Assembly: GCF_012926615.1 (NCBI RefSeq)
Contig: NZ_JABBNU010000002.1
Span: 62,001 to 126,000 of the forward strand
Direction: 5' to 3'
Source: Marinigracilibium pacificum
GTDB taxonomy: Bacteria; Bacteroidota; Bacteroidia; Cytophagales; Cyclobacteriaceae
DNA length: 64,000 nucleotides
Under the pieces are notes generated by a model. That model searched no databases. It worked only from the letters and a program-made list of their open reading frames with translations, and had not been told where the DNA came from. Positions 45,024 to 53,814 of the stretch are shown here, piece by piece (the first letter of the stretch is position 1; each line of letters begins with the position of its first letter). Both the position numbers and the translations under genes were made by a program.

Positions 45024-46004
45024 TTAATTTTGATCTTCAAGTTTGATGATCAAACCTGGATTTTCCGGATCTGTTGAGCTTTGCACTCTTGACTTTTGTT
45101 TATACTTTTTAGGGATACTATTCCAGTCCTGATAGTGGTTATTTTCAATGATATATTCACGATTATCGGCCGTGTGAGAAGAAGAAAAAATACTGTAGGC
45201 ATTCATAGGTTCGGAAGTTCCTGCCTTGTCGCCATTTAATACTAATTCAGCCATTCCATCGCCATCTACATCAGCACTAATCCAGTTTAAATTTAGAATT
45301 CTATTATAGGTTCCATCTGCAATCATTGATTTTATTTCCTTGTTAAAAGATTCAATGATTTCATGAGAATAAGGTAGATTCTCATTAAGAGCTAGATATA
45401 ATGGCTTTACAATTAATGGTTCTCTTGAAATTGCTAATTTATCCCTGACTTCATTAAGGTGTATTTGTAACATGTATTCAATCAATAATTTGTCCACAAG
45501 CATCACATCAATTTCACCATTGATTAATTTATTGAGGTTTTCCTGGTCGCTACCACTATATACTAAATGGATGTTATCTCGTGTAAATAATTCATTTCCG
45601 TAACCATAGCCTCTAACTACACCTACAGACATACCTGTTAGTTCATCTAATGAACCTTTATTTACATCCGTTCCAGTTAGTCCTACTAGGATTAATTGGT
45701 TTTCTAGATATGGTTCCGAATAGACTAAATATTCATCCCTCTCAGCAGTTTTCCATAAAGCAGCACTACCATCAAAAACCCCAGCTTCAATACCTGTTAT
45801 CACTCGATCCCAAGGAAGAATTGAAGTATTGGAATTAATTTCAGCTCTTTTTAATGCTGTATTAACCAAATCCAGAGCAACAGAAGTGTTGTTTATTGTA
45901 TTTGTAAATGGAGGGTATACATCAGATGCCAGATTTAATGATTGAATCTGGGCATTTAAGCTTATTGAAGCTATAAATAGGAGGATTATTATATATTTTA
46001 ACAT
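45024..46004 (-). CDS. Orphan family 3 solute-binding-like protein
   Basis: The 326-residue protein has a signal peptide (1-18) and a two-lobe periplasmic binding fold of the SBP_bac_3 type (about 20-245): LNLASDVYPPFTN, GSAALWKTAERDEYLVYSEPYLENQLILVGL, LTGMSVGVVRGYGYG and GEIDVMLVDK. A C-terminal extension of about 75 residues contains DVDGDGMAEL, an EF-hand/FG-GAP-like Ca2+ loop. No ABC permease or ATPase is adjacent, so it may act as a periplasmic sensor or scavenger rather than a transporter subunit. It is monocistronic. Confidence 0.85.
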   Translation of the reverse strand: MLKYIIILLFIASISLNAQIQSLNLASDVYPPFTNTINNTSVALDLVNTALKRAEINSNTSILPWDRVITGIEAGVFDGSAALWKTAERDEYLVYSEPYLENQLILVGLTGTDVNKGSLDELTGMSVGVVRGYGYGNELFTRDNIHLVYSGSDQENLNKLINGEIDVMLVDKLLIEYMLQIHLNEVRDKLAISREPLIVKPLYLALNENLPYSHEIIESFNKEIKSMIADGTYNRILNLNWISADVDGDGMAELVLNGDKAGTSEPMNAYSIFSSSHTADNREYIIENNHYQDWNSIPKKYKQKSRVQSSTDPENPGLIIKLEDQN

Positions 46005-46120
46005 GGCCGGTTAGTTATTTATTTTGGGTAGAATCATTTATTATAAAATACGAAAAATGCAAAAAAATACCAAAATAAATCAATTATATATTAATTGTCT
46101 ATTGCCATTTTTCATAATTA

Positions 46121-46149
46121 AAAACCCCGGAGACTTATTCCGGGGTTTT
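46121..46149 (-). terminator. Terminator for the lipoprotein/outer-membrane protein operon
   Basis: AAAACCCCGGA (46121-46131) and TCCGGGGTTTT (46139-46149) make a perfect 11-bp stem with a 7-nt loop. Read on the minus strand, GGGGTTTTTAATT follows the stem, 34 nt after the stop at 46183. Confidence 0.9.
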
Positions 46150-46182
46150 CCAAACTATAGAAAAAATAGACGACGATAACTT

Positions 46183-47058
46183 TTAATGGATGTACCTAAG
46201 TCCAAAGTTTATTGTGTAACCAGCTCCATCGCCTCTTGAGTTTATGAAATTTCCATATGATAGCTCTGCTCCGAGTTTTGACGTAAGCTGATACTTTCCT
46301 CCTATTCCAACTTGAGTAAACCAACTTGTAAACCCAAATTGCTCATCAAACTCGTTTGAAATGTTTTCGAATCTTGGAGAATATTGAATATTGGTGTATA
46401 AGCTTGCTTTGCTACTAGGGAAATAATTTATAAAAGCACTTACCGGAAATCTGACAAAATTTGTTTGATCAGAATATCTTTTAATACGATATAATACATC
46501 GCCTTCAAGGAATAATCTCCATTTATTGTTCAGGCGTTGGTCAAAAAATATCTGTGTAAACCATGTGTATCTGTCATGTGCTGTAAATAAAGGAGCTTCC
46601 TGATTTTTTGCAACCGGGAATAAAAATGTCGATTGGATACTGAGATTGTTAATTTCTTTAATTGGAACAAACCTTATTCTTGGTCCAATAGCGGACAAGA
46701 CTGTTCTTTGATAGTCTCCATCTCCGGAATAAATTACTTTTAGCGGATTGCCGGATCGTGAGTCATAAAAAGACCTGTTAAACATAAAATCCATGCCTAC
46801 ATTTATTCTTGCATTATTACTAACTCCTAGCGTATACTGAAGTAATCCATTTAAATATGTTTGTCGGGAACTAAGCTCTATTTTATCTCCATTTTTGTCC
46901 CTGATACTATTTTGGGTGTATATATTAAAAAATGTATTTAATTCCCATTGACCTTTGCTGAACAAAATTGATGGGGTATATTTTTCAAGATTTGATTCTT
47001 GTGCAGAAATATTTATTGAAAAAAATACTGTAATAATAAAAATATTATAAGCTCTCAT
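46183..47058 (-). CDS. Outer-membrane beta-barrel protein
   Basis: The 291-residue protein has a signal peptide (1-19, ISAQ). Alternating amphipathic strands with aromatic girdle residues follow (WELNTFFNIYTQNS, TYLNGLLQYTLGVS, ARINVGMDFMF, GIGGKYQLTSKLGAELSYG), and the chain ends in INFGLRYIH, a barrel-type C-terminus. It is probably a 12-stranded porin-like or adhesive barrel of unknown ligand. It starts 5 bp after the lipoprotein gene at 47064 and is co-transcribed with it. Confidence 0.8.
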   Translation of the reverse strand: MRAYNIFIITVFFSINISAQESNLEKYTPSILFSKGQWELNTFFNIYTQNSIRDKNGDKIELSSRQTYLNGLLQYTLGVSNNARINVGMDFMFNRSFYDSRSGNPLKVIYSGDGDYQRTVLSAIGPRIRFVPIKEINNLSIQSTFLFPVAKNQEAPLFTAHDRYTWFTQIFFDQRLNNKWRLFLEGDVLYRIKRYSDQTNFVRFPVSAFINYFPSSKASLYTNIQYSPRFENISNEFDEQFGFTSWFTQVGIGGKYQLTSKLGAELSYGNFINSRGDGAGYTINFGLRYIH

Positions 47059-47063
47059 TTTTT

Positions 47064-47576
47064 TTATTTTAATATGTATGCGCCTTTTAGTCTAATTCCA
47101 AAATATGAACCTGACACAACCAATGTGTCTGACACAAGAGCTTCAACATTAGCAAAGTATTGGTTTGAATCTTCGGTGAAAACAATTGTGGATAGATCTT
47201 CGGTAATTCTCCAGGTTCCAGCTTTCATTCTTGAATCATCTTCAGCACCACAAAGTTGATTGCCGCCGTCATATGTAAAAGTTCCATCAGAATTAATATT
47301 TATCTGATCATCAAGTCGACAGTCTTGCATACCTTCAATAGATGCGATTGTAAATACTATCGGAATCCATTCTTTTTGATTGTTACCATGAAATAGCTCA
47401 TTAAATTCAGTTGCGCTTGCTGGTTTATCGGTTGGTAAAGTGATTTCAGAGCCATTCATATCTTCGGGACCGGAATCTAATTCGGTCAATTCACATGATC
47501 CCATTGCCAGTATTGCTATCATAATACCCGACAAGAGAGATACAAGACGAAGAGTAATATGTTTTTCATTTTTCAT
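47064..47576 (-). CDS. Lipocalin-like lipoprotein
   Basis: From the ATG at 47576 the product has 170 residues. It has a lipoprotein signal (lipobox AMGSC) with the mature chain starting CELTELDSG. The domain includes IVFTIASIEGMQDCRLDDQINI, the INSDGTFTYDGGNQLC strand pair and GTWRITEDLSTIVF, a pattern of lipocalin-like small lipoproteins with one likely disulfide. The listed longer form would begin at a non-ATG codon. It leads an operon with the outer-membrane barrel gene, so the two may form a surface complex. Confidence 0.75.
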   Translation of the reverse strand: MKNEKHITLRLVSLLSGIMIAILAMGSCELTELDSGPEDMNGSEITLPTDKPASATEFNELFHGNNQKEWIPIVFTIASIEGMQDCRLDDQININSDGTFTYDGGNQLCGAEDDSRMKAGTWRITEDLSTIVFTEDSNQYFANVEALVSDTLVVSGSYFGIRLKGAYILK

Positions 47577-47641
47577 GCTACTAATTAACTCTTTAAGTAT
47601 CACGAATCTGTCACAAACAAATCATCTTTGTTTAAAGCTTT

Positions 47642-47679
47642 GAAATAAAAAAAGCAGCTGATTTAATACCAGCTGCTTT
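47642..47679 (-). terminator. Terminator after the YwbE/STAS-like operon
   Basis: AAAGCAGCTG (47651-47660) pairs with CAGCTGCTTT (47670-47679). On the minus strand the stem is followed by seven T residues. It is 22 nt past the YwbE stop. Confidence 0.9.
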
Positions 47680-47701
47680 ATTATACATCAATTCTATTTT
47701 C

Positions 47702-47911
47702 TTAATTGTTAGGTTTATCGATTAATTCTTTAACTCTTCCAACTATGCCATCTTCGAGCATAACTTTTATACCCCAAGGATGACTGTTTGACTTGGTTAA
47801 AATTTTTTTGACTATTCCCTCAGTAAGTTCTCCTGTTCGTTGATGGTGCTTTTGTACCACCCTGACATTCTGCCCAATAAAAATATTTCGTCGTGCTTTT
47901 CCTTCGTTCAT
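47702..47911 (-). CDS. ywbE: YwbE family protein
   Basis: The 69-residue protein has the family's dense conservation: RRNIFIGQNVRVVQKHHQRTG, then ILTKSNSHPWGIKVMLEDG and VGRVKEL. YwbE/DUF2196 proteins are small, basic, probably SH3-like or OB-like and may bind nucleic acid; the role is not established. It is the last gene of a three-gene operon after the two STAS-like paralogues (13-bp gap) and just before a strong terminator. Confidence 0.92.
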   Translation of the reverse strand: MNEGKARRNIFIGQNVRVVQKHHQRTGELTEGIVKKILTKSNSHPWGIKVMLEDGIVGRVKELIDKPNN

Positions 47912-47924
47912 ATAATTACAAATG

Positions 47925-48335
47925 CTAATTGACTAAGTAATTTATAGCATCTTCAGGGTTTGAGCATATTTTTGCCGGCCTTCCTGTCATTTTTATAAGA
48001 GTATTGAGATAATATTTTTTAAAAGGGGAACTATCCGAGACTATTCCTGTTTTATCTACCCCTAGCTCCTTGGCTTTATGTGAAATGTTTTTCTCGAAAT
48101 ATTTCCTGGCTTCTGTTGGTACTACACCTTGTTTTCTAATATCTGAATAAACTCCTACAACCTTATTGGTTTTTGCAAAATCCAGAAGTCTTTCGAATAC
48201 ATTAATGTATTCATCTTTATTAAAAATACCGTCCCAGACAATGCCTACAAGCTTTAGTTCTTCAGAATAAAAAGTAGTAACGTATTTTTCCTTGAAAATG
48301 ACGTTATCTTCATTCAAAAAAAATTCTATTATCAT
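47925..48335 (-). CDS. STAS/SpoIIAA-like protein, second tandem paralogue
   Basis: The 136-residue cytoplasmic protein is about two-thirds identical by eye to the product of the adjacent upstream gene. Shared blocks are LKLVGIVWDGIF, DIRKQGVVPTEARKYFEK, SDSSPFKKYYLNTLI, MTGRPAKICSNPEDAI. The strand-helix pattern resembles STAS/SpoIIAA-like domains of Bacteroidota, which act as regulatory partners; the serine pair DSSP sits where anti-sigma antagonists are phosphorylated, though this is only a suggestion. It is 48 bp downstream of its paralogue and 13 bp upstream of ywbE. Confidence 0.7.
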   Translation of the reverse strand: MIIEFFLNEDNVIFKEKYVTTFYSEELKLVGIVWDGIFNKDEYINVFERLLDFAKTNKVVGVYSDIRKQGVVPTEARKYFEKNISHKAKELGVDKTGIVSDSSPFKKYYLNTLIKMTGRPAKICSNPEDAINYLVN

Positions 48336-48383
48336 GGTTTTCAGGGTTAAATTTGTTCGTTAAAACAAGTATTATTAAGATTC

Positions 48384-48797
48384 TTAGTCTTCCAATAAAT
48401 ATGCAATGGCATCTTCAGGATTAGAACATAGTTTTGATGGTCTTCCAGTCATTGCAATGAGAGTATTAAGGTAATATCGCTTGAATGGTGAGCTATCTGT
48501 GACAACTCCGGTTTTTTTAAAACCTAATTTTTGAGCTGCAGGGGAGACATGTTTTTCAAAATATTTTCTCGCCTCTATCGATACTACTCCTTGTTTTCTA
48601 ATGTCGGTATAAAAGCCGATGGCAGGATTTGTTTTGGCAAACTCAAGGATATCATCAAATGTTTGAATATAATCCTCAGTTTTAAAAATGCCATCCCAAA
48701 CAATTCCAAAAAGTTTTAATTCGCTTGAATAGTATCCGGTGACAAATTTCTTTTCAAATACAATATTTTCTTTGGTTATTAAGTCATCGATTTTCAT
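48384..48797 (-). CDS. STAS/SpoIIAA-like protein, first tandem paralogue
   Basis: The 137-residue protein is the first gene of the operon with its paralogue and ywbE. Key parts are ELKLFGIVWDGIFKTEDYI, FYTDIRKQGVVSIEARKYFEK and VTDSSPFKRYYLNTLIAMTG. The fold looks like a STAS/SpoIIAA-type domain, and no catalytic residues are evident. A palindrome identical in half-sites to the TetR-gene operators lies 71 bp upstream of its start, so this operon is probably in the same regulon. The tandem copy suggests recent gene duplication. Confidence 0.7.
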   Translation of the reverse strand: MKIDDLITKENIVFEKKFVTGYYSSELKLFGIVWDGIFKTEDYIQTFDDILEFAKTNPAIGFYTDIRKQGVVSIEARKYFEKHVSPAAQKLGFKKTGVVTDSSPFKRYYLNTLIAMTGRPSKLCSNPEDAIAYLLED

Positions 48798-48867
48798 ATA
48801 AAAAAATAGTTGTTGCTATTTCTAATATCGATGATATTGCTTTAAAATATAATATCAAGTAAGGTTA

Positions 48868-48883
48868 TAGGCACTATTGCCTA
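48868..48883. promoter_or_regulatory. TetR-type operator O3 before the STAS-like/YwbE operon
   Basis: TAGGCACTATTGCCTA is a palindrome TAGGCA-N4-TGCCTA in the 98-bp gap before the operon start at 48797. Its half-sites are identical to O1 and O2 in front of the TetR gene at 60492. Confidence 0.7.
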
Positions 48884-48895
48884 AAAATAAATTAG

Positions 48896-49312
48896 TCAAT
48901 TATATTTTTCTTGCATGTTTTTATAAGATTTTGATATCATGGTTTTCAAAACCTCAAGATCTATGTCATCAATTTTGTTTATATATAGACATGATGAACC
49001 CGTTTTAAATTTTCCAATGACATCTAATAATGTTTGATATTTCTTAAATCCATCCATTATATAGATGGTCAGATTTTGTTTTCGTGGTGAGAATCCTGTG
49101 ATGAACCAATCTCCTTCTCTTCCGGATTGGTACTTGTAATGATATTGACCGAAACCAACAATTGAGTCACCCCACATCTTTGGTTCTGCATTGGTGATCT
49201 CTTTCATTATTTGCAGTAATATTAAACTATCTTGTTTTTTCTTTTCGTTTTCAACCTTATTCAAAAACTCTTCAACAGATTGAGAATTTGGCTTAGTCTT
49301 TAGGTCTGACAT
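48896..49312 (-). CDS. DUF1801 family protein
   Basis: The 138-residue protein has the DUF1801/YdhG pattern: SVEEFLNKVENEKKKQDSL, AEPKMWGDSIVGFGQYHYKY and GFSPRKQNLTIYIM, then a CLYINKIDDIDLEVLKTMI C-terminus. It is a small cytoplasmic protein with a SufE/YdhG-like fold and unknown role. It follows the HAD gene by 14 bp, so the two are co-transcribed. Confidence 0.9.
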   Translation of the reverse strand: MSDLKTKPNSQSVEEFLNKVENEKKKQDSLILLQIMKEITNAEPKMWGDSIVGFGQYHYKYQSGREGDWFITGFSPRKQNLTIYIMDGFKKYQTLLDVIGKFKTGSSCLYINKIDDIDLEVLKTMISKSYKNMQEKYN

Positions 49313-49326
49313 AATAATGATTTTTT

Positions 49327-49998
49327 TTAGGCAGTTTGAAATATGTTTTGAAGTTCAGTTAAGGAATTTATTGTGTGATTTGGCTGAAATTCCCAAGGAT
49401 CAAATTGAGCGTTTTTAGATCTATCTATCCAAATGGTTTTTAATCCAACATTTGACGCTCCAATAATGTCAAAACTATTGCCTGAAATAAGATGTGTCTT
49501 ATTAGGACTTCCGTTTATTTTATTGATCAGGTATTTATATACATCCGGGGCAGGCTTAAAGATTTTTATTTCTTCTACGCTGATTAAATCATCAAAATAG
49601 GCTTGAATATTGTTTTTTTGAAATAGGGAGGTAAGTGACTCTTTATTTCCATTTGAAAATGCATATAATTCACAATTCTGAGATTTTAGCTTTTTTAAGA
49701 TTTGAACTACATCGTCAAATACAGAAAGTTCGAGATATGCATTCATTAGACGGTCAATGCCCGATTGATTTAAATTTGTATTTAATTGACTGTTTGTATA
49801 AATCAGAGCTTGTCGTGTAATCATAGAGAAAGGGATATATGATCTCATTGCAGATCTTCTAAATGAATACTCCAGCTGTTTATTTCTCCATAATATATTG
49901 AATTGTTCAGATATGGAACCTACTAACTCAGTTATAATGGGTTTAATCGAGGATGTGTCAATTAAGGTGCCGTAAATATCAAAAGCTAATTTTATCAT
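49327..49998 (-). CDS. HAD-superfamily hydrolase, haloacid dehalogenase type II-like
   Basis: The 223-residue protein has the HAD nucleophile Asp7 in FDIYGTLIDTS, the cap-domain WRNKQLEYSFRR typical of L-2-haloacid dehalogenases, motif II Ser/Asn (FSNGNKESL), motif III Lys (EEIKIFKPAPDVY) and motif IV (GNSFDIIGASNVGL). It may remove a halide from 2-haloacids or hydrolyse a phosphate; related proteins have both activities. It is upstream of the DUF1801 gene (14-bp gap). Confidence 0.9.
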   Translation of the reverse strand: MIKLAFDIYGTLIDTSSIKPIITELVGSISEQFNILWRNKQLEYSFRRSAMRSYIPFSMITRQALIYTNSQLNTNLNQSGIDRLMNAYLELSVFDDVVQILKKLKSQNCELYAFSNGNKESLTSLFQKNNIQAYFDDLISVEEIKIFKPAPDVYKYLINKINGSPNKTHLISGNSFDIIGASNVGLKTIWIDRSKNAQFDPWEFQPNHTINSLTELQNIFQTA

Positions 49999-50088
49999 GT
50001 TTGATTGATTTTATACTATTTAAAGAAAATTTTAGACATATTTGTTTTCTCGGCGTTGAAAACCAGTTAAATAGATTTGTTTTGTATT

Positions 50089-51399
50089 ATGGCAATTAAG
50101 AAGATTTTTATAAAATCAGTGTTTTTAGTAGTGATACTAATATCTATTTTGGTATTAAGTGTTAAGCTACTTTTTGATTTTAGAGAGATAAAATCGTTTG
50201 AATATTCTATTGCCGAAGGAGCCGGGGTTGTTATAAGACTTGATGCCGACAGGATATTTAGAAAAGTGGCAGTTAATGCTATTACTCATCCAGGTTATTA
50301 TTTGAAAGATGATAATGATAGTATTCAGGATGAATTAGATGAATATGGAATCAAAATACCTGGGAATGTTTTTATTTATTCACTGGAACAATACCCAGGG
50401 TCATATTATTTATGTCTCCCCGTTGAAAACGCCACTAAAGCAGGAGAATTTATTAAGCACTTTTTAAGGAGTGATAATTTGATTTCTGATAGAGGGGTTT
50501 TGAAATGTGTTTCCGGGGATAGCACACTTGAAGCTGCCGTAAAAAGAAACCGGATGATCTTAGCTTACCATGTAGAAAATCAATTACACGGTCCTTCAGC
50601 TAGTGAAATGTTGAAATCGAAATTTAGAAGTTTGAAATCAGATCCATTTCTTTGGGAGTTAAAAGATCATGAAGCCGATTTATTAATTATGGGCGCTAAT
50701 GAATTTCATGAAATAAATTTTGAAAATGGTCTGATTTCATGGAAAGGGAGGGTGTCAGATAGAAGTCCTACTGAGTCAATTAATGCTTTAAAAGAATTTG
50801 GTGAAAGAAAACAGGGAAGTGTAAGGAAATTGCTGACACATATAACCGAAGTAGTTTTAGGTAATGATGATGCTGTTGCATTAAATAGTTTATTCGATCA
50901 GGATATTCAGGATTTGGATGTTTATATTAATGGAACAACATTTAAAACTATTGATTTCAACCAAACTGAAATTTCTAATCTTTCGGCTAATTCTCAGCAA
51001 CCAGAACCTAAAATTAAAATGCCAGCAATTCAGTTTATGATGGTGACAGATTCTAGTCCGGATACAGGTCTTGTTAATAAAGATGATAAATATGACTTAA
51101 TGCCCTTATTTGGTTTAAAGTCTATGAATTCAGCAAAAGACACCATTTTGGTGGGGAATATCCCTGAGTTTCAAATTGAAAAGTTCGATAATGATAATAC
51201 TTTACTTGATATTGATATTGATTTTGATTCATGGTCAGATTCTGTTGATTTACCTATCAATGCACTATTGCTAAAATATATTAGCAGATTAGATTTTGAA
51301 GTTATCCGTGAAAGTAAAATGTATCAGGTGAGCGGTGTAATCCAAATGGATAACAAGGATATTAATAGTTTCGTGGTCTTGCAAGATGTTGTTGAATAG
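50089..51399 (+). CDS. Membrane-anchored extracytoplasmic protein of unknown function
   Basis: From the ATG at 50089 the product has 436 residues. One N-terminal hydrophobic segment (about 7-25) anchors an external domain. The rest mixes alpha and beta elements (AGVVIRLDADRIFRKVAVNA, GNVFIYSLEQYPGSYYLCLP, HEADLLIMGANEFHEINF) with a long acidic C-terminus. I recognise no family. A TTG four codons upstream (50077) also opens the frame, but the ATG is the better start. A TAGATTTG element (50072-50079) just upstream fits the -7 consensus and would give an almost leaderless mRNA. Confidence 0.75.
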   Translation: MAIKKIFIKSVFLVVILISILVLSVKLLFDFREIKSFEYSIAEGAGVVIRLDADRIFRKVAVNAITHPGYYLKDDNDSIQDELDEYGIKIPGNVFIYSLEQYPGSYYLCLPVENATKAGEFIKHFLRSDNLISDRGVLKCVSGDSTLEAAVKRNRMILAYHVENQLHGPSASEMLKSKFRSLKSDPFLWELKDHEADLLIMGANEFHEINFENGLISWKGRVSDRSPTESINALKEFGERKQGSVRKLLTHITEVVLGNDDAVALNSLFDQDIQDLDVYINGTTFKTIDFNQTEISNLSANSQQPEPKIKMPAIQFMMVTDSSPDTGLVNKDDKYDLMPLFGLKSMNSAKDTILVGNIPEFQIEKFDNDNTLLDIDIDFDSWSDSVDLPINALLLKYISRLDFEVIRESKMYQVSGVIQMDNKDINSFVVLQDVVE

Positions 51400-51411
51400 G
51401 AAGATATTTTC

Positions 51412-51849
51412 TTATTTCTCTTCATCTGAAAAGTTGAACATCCAGTTTACTCCATATTTATCTTTACAGCTACCAAAATACCCACCCCAAAACATGTCCT
51501 GAAGTTCCATGGTTACTTGTCCTCCCTCAGAAAGTTTATTAAAAAGGTAATTTGTTTCTTCCTTTGAGTCTGGCTGAAGGTTTATGTGAATATTATTACC
51601 CATAGTAAGATTAAAGCCCATAGATTCCGGAGCATCAGTTCCCATTAGAATATGCCCACCAGTAATGGGTAATTCGATATGCATAATCAGGTTTTCATCT
51701 TCTGTTGATAGATTTAATTCCTCGCAACCTGGAGCCTGGTTCATTCTTAATATTTCACCCTGGAATTCAGTTTTGAATATTGACTTATAATAATTGAAAA
51801 CTTCTTCAGTATTTCGAGGGAAATTGATATATGTACTTACACTTGCCAT
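51412..51849 (-). CDS. PhnB-like VOC family protein
   Basis: The 145-residue protein has the PhnB-type VOC layout: TYINFPRNTEEVFNYYKSIFKTEF, ITGGHILMGTDAP and a C-terminal MFWGGYFGSCKDKYGVNWMFN. The fold is a paired beta-alpha-beta module; most members have no known substrate. It lies 9 bp after the AHSA1 gene and is probably co-transcribed with it, an arrangement common in Bacteroidota. Confidence 0.9.
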   Translation of the reverse strand: MASVSTYINFPRNTEEVFNYYKSIFKTEFQGEILRMNQAPGCEELNLSTEDENLIMHIELPITGGHILMGTDAPESMGFNLTMGNNIHINLQPDSKEETNYLFNKLSEGGQVTMELQDMFWGGYFGSCKDKYGVNWMFNFSDEEK

Positions 51850-51858
51850 GATATGTAA

Positions 51859-52716
51859 CTATTTTGATTCGCTTAAACTTTTAATCTCTTTAAGAGCTTT
51901 TGGCCATTTTTTACTGAAAAACTCGATATAATCTGGTGTGGTATCCATTGCAACCCTCAAAAATGTACTACCTTTTCTATCTATCAGGGTATATATTTCT
52001 TTTGCTCCATTCCAAGAAGAGTCATCATTAGACATACCCTGATGTTCAAGTATTATCAGCCTGTCAGGTATTGATTTAATAACTTTACTATGCATTTGAC
52101 TTTGTTTACCATCATTATCAGTACCTGTAAAGGTAATTAAAGACCCTGTCTCCCAGTTTCCTTCATAATCGGCTCCTGGTGAAAATACAGATGCCCATTT
52201 GCCGTAGGTTTCCTTATTTAATAAGGCTTTGTAGACAGTTTCAGGATTAGAATTTATTTCAATATCATAAAACTGTCTCTTTAAATTATTTTGACTTTCG
52301 GCATACCTTTTAAGATTGTTGAGTATAGCTTGCCAGCCTTGCTGTTGCAGCTCCAACGGATTGGTGCTTTCCGGTTCGAATACCTCTATGATTTCTGTAG
52401 TCTCTCCATCGGATAAAAAGCTTATTGACACTTTTCTACCATCTTCAATTTTATATTCGATTAACTTATTGACATCTATATTTTGATATGTTCCATTAAA
52501 ATCAAATCCCATACTTCCATCAATGGCTTCCATTCGCCACGAAAATTCTTTATTTACTTCCAATGGGTTAGTTGCAATCGGGCAGAACCAATCCTCACTG
52601 GCAAAATTCCATTGAGTGATATGATTAGCATCTGTAAATACATTCCAAACGATATTAATAGGGGAGTTAATTTTAGTGGATACCTTGATTTTGGTTGTTT
52701 CCTTATCAGTTTTCAT
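51859..52716 (-). CDS. Double AHSA1/START-like (SRPBCC) domain protein
   Basis: From the ATG at 52716 the product has 285 residues with two AHSA1-like halves: INSPINIVWNVFTDANHITQWNFASEDWFCP (about 13-43), then INSNPETVYKALLNKETYGKWASVF (about 155-180) with its own NWETGSLITFTG strand. SRPBCC folds have a deep hydrophobic pocket for small ligands. This tandem form is rarer than the single domain. It is divergent from the GlxA-type regulator gene with a 116-bp gap. The TTG ten codons upstream is less likely as start. Confidence 0.88.
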   Translation of the reverse strand: MKTDKETTKIKVSTKINSPINIVWNVFTDANHITQWNFASEDWFCPIATNPLEVNKEFSWRMEAIDGSMGFDFNGTYQNIDVNKLIEYKIEDGRKVSISFLSDGETTEIIEVFEPESTNPLELQQQGWQAILNNLKRYAESQNNLKRQFYDIEINSNPETVYKALLNKETYGKWASVFSPGADYEGNWETGSLITFTGTDNDGKQSQMHSKVIKSIPDRLIILEHQGMSNDDSSWNGAKEIYTLIDRKGSTFLRVAMDTTPDYIEFFSKKWPKALKEIKSLSESK

Positions 52717-52832
52717 AGTAAGTAGATTGATTTTGGTTATATCCAAATTTAGTTTGATTTTACCTTTAATCTTAGGGGGAATACGACAATTAAAAGGAAA
52801 ATTGCGTCAAATATTTTTCTTAAATTTATAGG

Positions 52833-53807
52833 ATGGTAACTGTATCTATTATTGTTCCTCATAGAGTAGTTCTACAGTCTGTCGCTGATCCGAAATATTG
52901 TTTTGAAACAGTGAATTCCTTTTTAGCTTCCAATGGAAAACCAAAACAATTTGAAGTCATTCTGGTAGGGTTAAGTAATGAAATTAAGGCTGGTGAAGGT
53001 GCTTTTTCAATTCATCCGGATAAGAGTATTGACGAAGTATCTAAAACGGATCTGATAATTATTCCTGCAATTTTCGGAGATTTTGATTTGGCAATTGAAG
53101 AAAACAGGGAGTTTATTCCCTGGGTTGTCGAACAATATGAAAATGGAGCAGAAATAGCTACTTTATGCGTGGGGGCATTTTTGCTTGCGTCCAGTGGTTT
53201 ATTAAAAGGTAGAAAATGTTCTACCCATTGGGGGTTTATTGATTTATTTAAGGATAGGTTTCCTGAAGTGATTGTTCAGAATGGTAATATTATTACGGAA
53301 GATTCAAGACTGTATTCAAGTGGTGGAGCTAACTTTTATTGGAACCTTCTAATTTATTTGGTGGAGAAATATGTTGATAGGGAAATGGCTATACTGATTG
53401 CAAAATATTTTGCAATTGATATTTCTCGTCATAATCAGATGTTGTTTTCAATTTTTAAGGGCCAAAAGCAACATAAAGATTTAGAAGTCAAAGAGACCCA
53501 ACAATACATTGAAAATAATTTTGGAGAAAGGTTTACTGTTGATGATTTAGCTGAAAATGTAGCTCTTGGTAGAAGGAGCCTTGAAAGAAGATTTAAAAAA
53601 TGCACGAATAATACAATCTTAGAATATATCCAAAGAGTTAAGGTCGAAGCAGCAAAAAGAGATTTTGAAAACTCTGAAAAGAATATAGCTGAAGTTATGT
53701 ATGATGTCGGGTATACTGATCAGAAAGCATTTCGATCTACCTTTAAAAGATTTACAGGTCTAACTCCAAAAGAATATAAAAGTAGGTATAGACATTCAAT
53801 AAATTGA
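52833..53807 (+). CDS. GlxA-type transcriptional regulator (DJ-1/PfpI plus AraC HTH)
   Basis: The 324-residue protein has an N-terminal class I glutamine amidotransferase-like (DJ-1/PfpI) domain, about 1-185, with ATLCVGAFLLASSGLLKGRKCSTHW. The cysteine lies at the nucleophile elbow. A C-terminal AraC-type double HTH covers about 220-318 (DDLAENVALGRRSLERRFKK, IAEVMYDVGYTDQKAFRSTFKRFTG). Such regulators bind a small molecule in the N-domain. It is divergent from the AHSA1/VOC pair, the likely target. Confidence 0.92.
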   Translation: MVTVSIIVPHRVVLQSVADPKYCFETVNSFLASNGKPKQFEVILVGLSNEIKAGEGAFSIHPDKSIDEVSKTDLIIIPAIFGDFDLAIEENREFIPWVVEQYENGAEIATLCVGAFLLASSGLLKGRKCSTHWGFIDLFKDRFPEVIVQNGNIITEDSRLYSSGGANFYWNLLIYLVEKYVDREMAILIAKYFAIDISRHNQMLFSIFKGQKQHKDLEVKETQQYIENNFGERFTVDDLAENVALGRRSLERRFKKCTNNTILEYIQRVKVEAAKRDFENSEKNIAEVMYDVGYTDQKAFRSTFKRFTGLTPKEYKSRYRHSIN

Positions 53808-53814
53808 TATATTA

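Noticed and set aside
49325-49340. TAGGCA half-site like the TetR operator
   Set aside because: No matching TGCCTA half at the right distance and it lies at the end of the HAD gene.
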